Positions 1 through 4,734 of a DNA stretch of 5,952 nucleotides are shown here, piece after piece. Under the pieces are notes generated by a model. The model saw only the letters and a list, made by a program, of their open reading frames with translations. It was not told the DNA's origin and did no database searches. The stretch's first letter is position 1; every line of letters begins with the position of its first letter. Source of the DNA: Candidatus Bipolaricaulota bacterium (GTDB taxonomy: Bacteria > Bipolaricaulota > Bipolaricaulia > Bipolaricaulales > Bipolaricaulaceae); assembly GCA_015661965.1 (NCBI GenBank), contig DQVA01000327.1:1-5952 (forward strand), in the 5' to 3' direction. A program made the position numbers and the translations under genes.

Positions 1-77
1 AGAAGGGGGCGAAATTTCTCGGGGGAGGCCGGAAATGCCGTATTTAAGGGATCGACCCCTCGGAAACCTGCCCTAAG
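1..77. other. left-edge sequence, no defensible gene
   Basis: All three forward frames are open for at least part of this stretch, so it could hold the 3' end of a gene entering from the left. Frame 2 ends at TAA 74-76, right before the inverted repeat at 78-118, which is where a gene end would be expected; its last residues would read RPLGNLP. Frame 3 ends at TAA 45-47. Nothing in these few residues is recognisable, so I do not call a partial CDS. Confidence 0.3.
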
Positions 78-126
78 TTGTCAAAGTTGGGTCTTTGGCC
101 CAGGCCCGACTTTGACAAGGGTTTTT
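78..126 (+). terminator. 14-bp inverted repeat plus T-tract; terminator-like or operator
   Basis: Arm 78-91 pairs with arm 105-118 over 14 positions (13 Watson-Crick, one G-T wobble) around a 13-nt loop. Three G's and a run of five T's (122-126) follow, which resembles a rho-independent terminator for a gene coming from the left. The three G's between stem and T-run are a weakness. The right arm contains a perfect TTGACA, and the left arm carries the same hexamer on the other strand, so the palindrome could instead be a protein-binding site at a promoter. The second copy of the repeat, at 5860, has the right arm only, so the hairpin is not intrinsic to the repeated element. Confidence 0.4.
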
Positions 127-192
127 GAAGAACCCGCTTAGGAAGGGCGGTTGAGGTGGGTCATGCGTGTGTGTGGCACCATGGCCCCTAGG
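105..192 (+). repeat. 88-bp direct repeat, copy 1 (leader of ade)
   Basis: This segment aligns without gaps to 5860-5947, with 82 of 88 positions identical. Mismatches fall at 121, 137, 142, 147, 149 and 164. The last 28 bases (165-192) are identical and include a GTGTGTGTG run, CCATGG and CCTAGG. Homology stops sharply at both ends. The element contains TTGACA near its left end, an imperfect palindrome GGGTT...AACCC (119-135) and a GAGGTG ribosome-site-like block (153-158). It lies upstream of ade in the same orientation, so it looks like a promoter-leader cassette. It has no recognisable transposon ends, and I do not recognise it as a known riboswitch class. Confidence 0.85.
112..143 (+). 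promoter_or_regulatory. possible sigma70-type promoter for the ade leader
   Basis: A perfect -35 hexamer TTGACA sits at 112-117, and the same hexamer is kept in copy 2 at 5867-5872. The -10 is poor: a 17-nt spacer gives CGCTTA (135-140), while TTAGGA (138-143; TTAGAA in copy 2) lies 20 nt away. The call rests on the -35 match, its conservation in both copies and its position upstream of ade. Confidence 0.35.
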
Positions 193-236
193 CCGATGTA
201 CCAGGGGTTCGCTTGGGTACAAGCCCACGCCGTGGG
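156..236 (+). promoter_or_regulatory. candidate structured leader RNA of ade with alternative pairings
   Basis: CCCAC at 224-228 can pair with GTGGG at 156-160, inside the conserved repeat, closing a multi-hairpin domain. It can instead pair with GTGGG at 232-236 as a small local hairpin with a GCC loop. Inside the domain, 197-206 pairs with 212-221 (about nine pairs, including two wobbles, and one A/G mismatch) around a five-base loop. GGCC (183-186 and 191-194) can form another short stem. Competing pairings of this type are how riboswitches and attenuators switch. No known aptamer consensus (purine, ykkC, SAM, TPP, ZTP) is evident, so any ligand is unknown. Short G/C-rich stems arise easily at this base composition. 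Confidence 0.3.
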
Positions 237-240
237 GTAA
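163..240 (+). CDS. possible 25-residue leader ORF upstream of ade
   Basis: An ATG at 163 opens a frame of 25 codons ending at TAA 238-240. It is preceded by GAGGTG (153-158), a six-base match to the complement of the 16S rRNA 3' end, four bases before the ATG. The predicted peptide starts MRVCGTMAPR and ends WVQAHAVG; it matches nothing I know. It lies in the leader of ade and ends 22 nt before the proposed ade start, so it could be a leader peptide whose translation affects the RNA fold around 156-236. In the second repeat copy the ATG is AAG (5918-5920), although an in-frame GTG follows two codons later. That weakens the case for a conserved peptide. The chance of such an ORF arising in G+C-rich DNA is considerable. 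Confidence 0.3.
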   Translation: MRVCGTMAPRPMYQGFAWVQAHAVG

Positions 241-250
241 GCTCTCCTCC

Positions 251-257
251 GGTGATC
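251..257 (+). promoter_or_regulatory. ribosome binding site supporting the GTG 263 start of ade
   Basis: GGTGATC matches the downstream half of the extended Shine-Dalgarno consensus AGGAGGTGATC and ends five bases before GTG 263. Preceding CTCC instead of AGGA makes it an incomplete site. It favours GTG 263 over the other in-frame starts, GTG 167, GTG 173, TTG 281 and GTG 290. Confidence 0.45.
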
Positions 258-262
258 CGACG

Positions 263-1975
263 GTGCAAGATGAAAAGCGCTTGACCCAGGTGGCCCGAGG
301 AGAGGCCCCGGCGGACCTCCTCCTCACCGGGGCTCTGGTCCTGGATGTGTTCACCGGGGAGTTTTCCCGCCGGGACGTGGCGATGGCCGGCGGCCGGATC
401 GTGGGTTATGGGGCCCAGGCGGCGAGGGAGATAGTGGACCTGTCCGGAAAATACCTGGTGCCGGGGTTCATCGACGCGCACGTGCACATCGAGTCCTCCC
501 AGGTGACGCCGGCGGAGTTCGCCCGGGCGGTGGTGCCCCATGGGACCACCTGCGTGATCGCCGACCCCCACGAGATCGCCAACGTGCTCGGGCTGGCGGG
601 GATCAGCTACATGCTCGCGGCCAGTGAGGGTTTGCCGCTGCGGGTCTACCTGATGGCCCCTTCGTGCGTGCCCGCCACCCCCTTGGAGACGGCCGGGGCG
701 GAGCTCTCCGCCCGCGAGATCGGGGAAGTCCTCTCCTGGCCCCGGGTGTTGGGGCTGGGAGAGATGATGAACTTCCCCGGGGTGGTGGATGGGGACCCTG
801 AGGTATGGGCCAAGCTCGCCGCCGCCAGGGGAAAACCCATCGACGGCCATGCCCCCGGGCTCTCCGGCCCCGCCCTCTGGGCCTATGCCCTAGCCGGCCC
901 CAGGACCGACCACGAGTGCACCGGACACCCCGAGGCGGTCGAAAAGCTCAACGCCGGGCTGCACATCCTCATCCGGGAAGGGACCACCGCCCGGAACCTG
1001 GCGGCCTTGCTCCCCCTCCTCTCCTGGCGCACCGCCCCGTTCGTACACTTCTGCACCGACGACCGGAACCCGGAGACCCTGCTTGAGGAGGGCCATCTGG
1101 ATGACGCATTGAGGAAGGCCATCGCCGGGGGGATCGCCCCGGAGCTTGCTTTCTGCGCCGCCACCTTGCACGCCGCCCGCGCCTACGGCCTCCCGGAGCT
1201 GGGGGCCATCGCTCCGGGCTACCGGGCCGATCTCCTCGTGCTGTCCGACCCAACCCGGGTGGAGGTGGAGCAGACGTTCGTGGAGGGGAGGCTGGCCGCC
1301 CAAGGGGGAGAGCTGGTGGTGGACCTCCCCCGGTTCGACTCCCGCGAGGTGCGGGGGACGATGCGGGTGGACTTGAGGAAACTCTCGCTGGCCATCCCGG
1401 CCGCGGCGGGCAAGGTCCGGGTAATCGGGGTCGTCCCCGGTCAGGTGGTGACCGAGGAGCTTCTTGCCTCGCCCGCGGTGAAGGGGGGAGAAGTCGTCGC
1501 CGACCCCGGGAGGGACCTCCTCAAGCTGGCGGTGGTGGAGCGGCACCGGGGCACGGGGAACGTAGGGCTGGGCCTGGTCCAGGGGTTCGGCCTCAAGGAG
1601 GGGGCGCTTGCCTCCACGGTGGCCCACGACTCCCACAACATCGTGGTGGTGGGGACCGATGACGCAGACATGCACGCGGCGGTGGCGGCCTTGGTGCGGC
1701 TGGGCGGGGGACAGGTGGCGGTGGCCGGTGGGGAGGTGTTGGCCGAGCTCCCCTTGCCCATCGCCGGGCTGATGTCGGACCGTCCCTTGGAGGAGGTGGC
1801 CCGGGCCGGGAAGGCGCTGGCGCGGGCGGCCCGGGGGCTGGGCTGTACCCTCTCCGATCCCTTCATGCAGCTTTCGTTCTTGGCGCTGCCGGTGATCCCC
1901 AAGCTCAAGCTCACCGACCGGGGCTTGGTGGACGTGGAAGGGTTCCGGCACGTGCCCCTGTTCGTCGAAAGATGA
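263..1975 (+). CDS. ade: adenine deaminase (Ade/AdeC type, amidohydrolase superfamily)
   Basis: The enzyme hydrolyses adenine to hypoxanthine and ammonia in cytosolic purine salvage and catabolism. From GTG 263 the product is 570 residues, the usual length for the family (about 570-590). The N terminus (VARGEAPADLLL, VFTGEF) matches the normal family start, whereas the longer frame from GTG 167 would begin inside the repeat. The amidohydrolase barrel shows DAHVHIES (H73, H75), ADPHEIANV (H103, E104), GLGEM (E167), GHAPGLSG (H196), DHECTGHPE and CTDDR (D266/D267), so the metal-ligand set looks complete. GAIAPGYRADLLVL (about 314-327) marks the return strand of the barrel's companion domain. 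The C-terminal adenine-deaminase domain carries AHDSHN (454-459). The gene reads in the direction of the upstream repeat and is followed by 68 nt without a clear terminator, so it may be co-transcribed with the next two genes. Other cyclic amidohydrolases are unlikely because of the AHDSHN domain. Confidence 0.96.
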   Translation: MQDEKRLTQVARGEAPADLLLTGALVLDVFTGEFSRRDVAMAGGRIVGYGAQAAREIVDLSGKYLVPGFIDAHVHIESSQVTPAEFARAVVPHGTTCVIADPHEIANVLGLAGISYMLAASEGLPLRVYLMAPSCVPATPLETAGAELSAREIGEVLSWPRVLGLGEMMNFPGVVDGDPEVWAKLAAARGKPIDGHAPGLSGPALWAYALAGPRTDHECTGHPEAVEKLNAGLHILIREGTTARNLAALLPLLSWRTAPFVHFCTDDRNPETLLEEGHLDDALRKAIAGGIAPELAFCAATLHAARAYGLPELGAIAPGYRADLLVLSDPTRVEVEQTFVEGRLAAQGGELVVDLPRFDSREVRGTMRVDLRKLSLAIPAAAGKVRVIGVVPGQVVTEELLASPAVKGGEVVADPGRDLLKLAVVERHRGTGNVGLGLVQGFGLKEGALASTVAHDSHNIVVVGTDDADMHAAVAALVRLGGGQVAVAGGEVLAELPLPIAGLMSDRPLEEVARAGKALARAARGLGCTLSDPFMQLSFLALPVIPKLKLTDRGLVDVEGFRHVPLFVER

Positions 1976-1991
1976 GTGACCAAAAATTCAG

Positions 1992-2027
1992 ACCTTCCAG
2001 CACTGAGCGGGCCATCGCTGAGGAGGT
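1992..2027 (+). promoter_or_regulatory. ribosome site buried in a hairpin before the small membrane protein
   Basis: The ade-to-2044 gap contains a strong Shine-Dalgarno, AGGAGGTG (2021-2028). The strand 1992-2001 can pair with 2017-2027, giving ten pairs with one wobble and one bulged A (2021) around a 15-nt loop, which would hide most of it. The spacing to ATG 2044 is 15 bases, longer than optimal, and no better-placed start codon exists. GGAG (2022-2025) can alternatively pair with CTCC (2033-2036). A weaker AAGG (2037-2040) lies nearer the ATG. Confidence 0.35.
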
Positions 2028-2043
2028 GTAAACTCCAAGGGTC

Positions 2044-2232
2044 ATGAGGTCGTTTGCGTTCTGGCTGTATCAGCTGGTGTGGGCAGTGGGGGCGGCCCTG
2101 GTGGGCTTGGTGATCGGGTTTCTCATCAAGACCCCGTCCACCGCGGTCAGCTCCATCCTGCTCGTAATCGGGCTTTTGCTCCTCGCCGGTGGCTGGCTGT
2201 GGGGGAAAAGGCTCGGGCGGCAAGGCCGCTAG
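2044..2232 (+). CDS. small two-helix membrane protein, function unknown
   Basis: The 62-residue product begins MRSFAFWLYQ and has two hydrophobic segments, roughly residues 8-28 (WLYQLVWAVGAALVGLVIGF region) and 36-54 (VSSILLVIGLLLLAGGWLW region). They are joined by a short linker, IKTPSTA. The C terminus is basic (GKRLGRQGR), and with R2 this suggests both ends face the cytoplasm. No family is recognised. Strong hydrophobic periodicity and the AGGAGGTG upstream support a real gene. Its 3' end overlaps the proposed start of the following hydrolase gene by 34 bp in another frame, suggesting translational coupling. It lies downstream of ade on the same strand, but nothing in it points to a purine transporter, for which it is far too short. 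Confidence 0.65.
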   Translation: MRSFAFWLYQLVWAVGAALVGLVIGFLIKTPSTAVSSILLVIGLLLLAGGWLWGKRLGRQGR

Positions 2233-3047
2233 CCGTCGCCCCAGGGGTGTGGGCCTTCCGCTCCCAGGGGTTCGCCGGGCTGCTCTCCACCCTGATCTCG
2301 CTGGGGGAGGAGGCCCTGCTGGTGGACCCGCCCATGTTCCGGGAGGAGGCCAGCGGGATCCGGGCTTTCGCCCGGGCCCAGGGCCTTGAGATCACTTGGC
2401 TTGCCATCACCCACGCCCACGGCGACCACGCCTACGGCATGGCCCACTTCCCGGAGGCCTTGGTCATTGCCCAGCGGGAGTTCTGGCCGTTCTGGGAGCG
2501 GACCGCCCCCGGCGAGGCGGATTACTTCGCCCGCGCCCTGGCCGGCTTCCGTGCCCCGCCCCTCCGCCCACCCCACGTGACTTTCGCCGAGGAGCTCGCC
2601 CCGGACCTGGGGAGGAAGCTCCTGCTGCGCCATACCCCGGGCCACTCCCCGGACGGCCTCCTGGTGGAGCTCCCAGGGGAGAGGGTCTGGATCTGTGGGG
2701 ACACGGTGATTCCGATCCCCTACCTCGCCTCCGGGGACCGGGAGGAGCTCCTCGCGACCCTGCGGGGGCTCCTTGGCCGCTGGCAGGGGGAGACGATCGT
2801 GCTGGGCCATGAGCAGGTCCTGTCCGGGGAGGGCGCGCGGGGGATGATCGAATGTAATATCCGTTACCTTGAGCGGCTGAGGGAGCGGGTGGCCGCGGCG
2901 ATCAAGCGGGGAAAATCCCGCCGGGAGATCCTGGAAATCCCGCTTTCCGAATTCGGCTTATCCCCAGACGCCCTTTCCGGCCTGGCCGGGGAACTGCATC
3001 GGGTGAACCTGGACCGGGTCTATCGGGAGCTCTCCGAAGGTAAATAG
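2199..3047 (+). CDS. metallo-beta-lactamase-fold hydrolase
   Basis: A cytosolic MBL-superfamily enzyme of 282 residues if GTG 2199 is used. It has the full dinuclear metal set: HAHGDH (H72, H74, D76, H77), PGHS (H149), ICGDT (D168) and LGHE (H204). After the fold, residues about 215-282 are a helical extension (ECNIRYLERLRERVAAAI..., then a basic KRGKSRREIL), as in the glyoxalase II-like/MBL group with a C-terminal helical tail. The substrate cannot be read from sequence; glyoxalase II-like thioesterase is one guess among several. The start is uncertain. GTG 2199 keeps the first beta strand (PLAVAPGVWAF) but overlaps the membrane-protein gene by 34 bp. GTG 2247 would avoid the overlap, giving 266 residues, and would cut that strand. 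Neither has a good ribosome site. The 3' end overlaps the opposing flavodoxin gene. Confidence 0.85.
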   Translation: MGEKARAARPLAVAPGVWAFRSQGFAGLLSTLISLGEEALLVDPPMFREEASGIRAFARAQGLEITWLAITHAHGDHAYGMAHFPEALVIAQREFWPFWERTAPGEADYFARALAGFRAPPLRPPHVTFAEELAPDLGRKLLLRHTPGHSPDGLLVELPGERVWICGDTVIPIPYLASGDREELLATLRGLLGRWQGETIVLGHEQVLSGEGARGMIECNIRYLERLRERVAAAIKRGKSRREILEIPLSEFGLSPDALSGLAGELHRVNLDRVYRELSEGK

Positions 3048-3478
3048 CCCGCTTTTCGCGCCAGCTCGCGGGCGAAGGCCCGGGCCCGCTCCAGGTCCCC
3101 CTCGCTCGGCCGGCCGACTCTGAGGGGATAGAACAGGGCATCCACTCCCGGGCAGAAAAACTGCCCGATGATCTCCATCCCCTTGGCCGCGAGGAGCCGC
3201 TCCAGTTTGCGGCGCTGCTGAGGCCAAGCCCCGTAAGTGCCGAACACCGCCGCCCGCACTCCGGGAAGGGGCGGCATACCCTGCAACGCTCGGATCATGG
3301 CCCGGGAGGGCCGACCGAAGTACACCCCGTCCCCCACAACCAGCAGCCCCACCCCCGTCAAATCGGGAACGGGCTCCCGCTGCACGTCCACCGCGGGGGC
3401 GTTCAACTCCTCCGCCATGGCCCGGGCCACCTTTTTGGTGTTCCCGGTCAAGGAGGCATATAGAACTAGCGCCTGCAT
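3020..3478 (-). CDS. flavodoxin-family FMN protein
   Basis: A 152-residue, single-domain flavodoxin expected to carry electrons via bound FMN in the cytosol. The N terminus MQALVLYASLTGNTKKVA is the first beta strand followed by the phosphate-binding loop (S9-x-T-G-N-T14). The other FMN loops fit VGDGVYFGRPS (about 48-58) and FGTYGAWPQQ (79-88). The end (GRPSEGDLERARAFARELA) is the usual last helix. Length is normal for a short-chain flavodoxin. The ATG at 3478 is chosen because it starts the first strand; the frame stays open to an ATG at 3535, but that 19-residue addition would cover the promoter and the start of the divergent gene. There is no ribosome site upstream, and a TATAAT lies ten bases before the ATG, so the message is probably leaderless or nearly so. 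The 3' end overlaps the MBL gene by 28 bp. The redox partner is unknown. Confidence 0.9.
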   Translation of the reverse strand: MQALVLYASLTGNTKKVARAMAEELNAPAVDVQREPVPDLTGVGLLVVGDGVYFGRPSRAMIRALQGMPPLPGVRAAVFGTYGAWPQQRRKLERLLAAKGMEIIGQFFCPGVDALFYPLRVGRPSEGDLERARAFARELARKAGYLPSESSR

Positions 3479-3488
3479 GGCGGAAGGC

Positions 3489-3496
3489 ATTATACT
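3489..3496. promoter_or_regulatory. shared bidirectional -10 element between flavodoxin and endonuclease Q
   Basis: ATTATACT reads TATACT (3491-3496) on the plus strand and TATAAT (3494-3489) on the minus strand, so two -10 boxes overlap by four bases. The plus box ends nine bases before ATG 3506 and the minus box ends ten bases before ATG 3478. Transcripts starting the usual 6-8 bases after each box would have almost no 5' UTR. No ribosome site precedes either start. No good -35 is seen at 16-19 bp on either side, where the DNA is already coding for the opposite gene. The pocket is A+T-rich relative to its surroundings. Confidence 0.65.
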
Positions 3497-3505
3497 GGCT
3501 GTGTT

Positions 3506-4732
3506 ATGAGACTGATTGCCGATCTTCATATCCACTCGCGGTTCTCGCGGGCCACCAGCCGCGATATGGACCTACCGCACCTCTCCCAGTGGGCCCGCTG
3601 GAAGGGGATCGATATCCTCGGCACCGGCGATTTCACACACCCGGACTGGTTCCGGGAGCTTTCCACGGGCCTGGAGCCCGCCGGGGAAGGGATCTACCGC
3701 TACGGGGAAACCCTGTTCCTCCTCACGGCCGAGCTTTCGGCCATCTGGTCCCAGGCCGGCCGGGTGCGGCGGGTGCATTTCCTCATCCTGGCCCCACACC
3801 TTCAGGCCGCGGCCCGGATCAACAAGGAACTTTCGCGCTTGGGGAACCTGGCCGCCGATGGCCGGCCCACGTTCGGGGCCTCCGGGGAGCGGCTGGTCAA
3901 CACGGTACTTGGCGCCTGTCCGGAGGCGGCGGTGATCCCGGCCCACGCCTGGACCCCTTGGTACTCAATATTCGGGGCCAACTCCGGCTTCGACTCCTTG
4001 GAGGAGGCGCTGGGGGAGGCGGCCGGGCACGTGTTCGCCATCGAGACGGGCCTCTCCTCGGATCCCCCCATGAACTGGCGCCTGTCAGCCCTGGACCGGG
4101 TGAGCCTGGTGTCCTTCTCCGACGCCCATTCCCCGGCCCGCCTGGGCCGGGAGGCGTGCGCCTTCGACCTCCCCGAGCCCAGCTACCCCGCCCTGATCGC
4201 GGCCATCAGGGAAAGGGACCCGACCAGGTTTCTCTTCACCATCGAGTTCTTCCCCGAGGAAGGGAAATACCACTACGACGGCCACCGGGCCTGTGGGGTG
4301 GTGCTCTCCCCCCAGGAGACCCGGGCCCACGGGGGTCGCTGCCCTGTGTGCGGCCGCCCCCTCACTGTGGGGGTGATGCACCGGGTGGAGACACTCGCCG
4401 ACCGGCCCCAGGGTGTCCGCCCGCCCGGGGCCATCCCCTACAAGTCCCTCGTGCCCTTGGAGGAGATCATCGCTCAAGCCCTGGGGCAGGGGCGGGATAC
4501 GAAAGGGGTGCGGGATGAGTACTTAAGGCTCGTGTCCCGCTTTGGGAGCGAGTTCCGCATCCTGCTCGAGCTCTCGGAGGAGGAGCTTTCCCAAGGCACT
4601 CCGCCCCGGATCCTGACCGCCATCCGCAGGGTGCGGGCCCGGGAACTAGAGATCCGGCCGGGCTACGATGGATTGTACGGGGAGATCAGGATCCCCCTGG
4701 ATGAAGGCCCCCAGGAACTTCCCCTCTTTTAG
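3506..4732 (+). CDS. endonuclease Q (EndoQ) family DNA repair nuclease
   Basis: EndoQ nicks DNA 5' to deaminated bases (hypoxanthine, uracil, xanthine) and abasic sites; known examples are from Thermococcales, some methanogens and a few bacteria. The 408-residue product has the PHP-domain metal motifs: DLHIHSRFS (D6, H8, H10), TGDFTHPDW (D42, H45), LLTAELS (E76), VHFLIL (H91), IPAHAWTPWYS (H147), FAIETGLSSDPPMN (E180) and SFSDAHSP (D206, H208). A zinc-binding module follows, with C263, C279 and C282 (HRACG...RCPVCG), probably completed by H260 or a nearby residue. Residues about 310-380 form the helical C-terminal domain. The last six residues, QELPLF, resemble a sliding-clamp-binding peptide. 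Start ATG 3506 lies directly after a -10 box with no ribosome site. The CoA-transferase gene starts two bases after the stop. Residue spacing and the Cys module favour EndoQ over a polymerase-type or histidinol-phosphatase PHP protein. Confidence 0.92.
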   Translation: MRLIADLHIHSRFSRATSRDMDLPHLSQWARWKGIDILGTGDFTHPDWFRELSTGLEPAGEGIYRYGETLFLLTAELSAIWSQAGRVRRVHFLILAPHLQAAARINKELSRLGNLAADGRPTFGASGERLVNTVLGACPEAAVIPAHAWTPWYSIFGANSGFDSLEEALGEAAGHVFAIETGLSSDPPMNWRLSALDRVSLVSFSDAHSPARLGREACAFDLPEPSYPALIAAIRERDPTRFLFTIEFFPEEGKYHYDGHRACGVVLSPQETRAHGGRCPVCGRPLTVGVMHRVETLADRPQGVRPPGAIPYKSLVPLEEIIAQALGQGRDTKGVRDEYLRLVSRFGSEFRILLELSEEELSQGTPPRILTAIRRVRARELEIRPGYDGLYGEIRIPLDEGPQELPLF

Positions 4733-4734
4733 GC

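Noticed and set aside
167..262. N-terminal extension of adenine deaminase from GTG 167
   Set aside because: The added 32 residues (starting MCVAPWPLG) do not fit the family, lie in the repeated element, and the same codons occur at copy 2 away from ade. GTG 263 matches the family N terminus.
105..262. Known purine, ykkC/guanidine, SAM, TPP or ZTP riboswitch upstream of ade
   Set aside because: None of the conserved core motifs of these classes is present by eye; the leader is left as an unassigned candidate.
1681..1740. G-rich tract with possible G-quadruplex potential inside ade
   Set aside because: The G runs encode ordinary Gly/Val/Ala codons of the C-terminal domain and are expected at this base composition.
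890..1951. Long minus-strand open frames opposite ade (and similar ones opposite the other genes)
   Set aside because: They are low-complexity H/P/R/G-rich translations, typical antisense shadows in G+C-rich coding DNA, and the sense-strand protein has full catalytic motifs.
2199..3478. Split flavodiiron protein: an MBL domain gene beside a flavodoxin gene
   Set aside because: Flavodiiron proteins carry a diiron H-x-E-x-D-H motif. This hydrolase has the zinc-type HAHGDH, and the flavodoxin is on the opposite strand with its own promoter.
3479..3535. Longer flavodoxin start at the minus-strand ATG 3535
   Set aside because: It would place 19 non-flavodoxin residues before the first beta strand and run over both -10 boxes and the EndoQ start.
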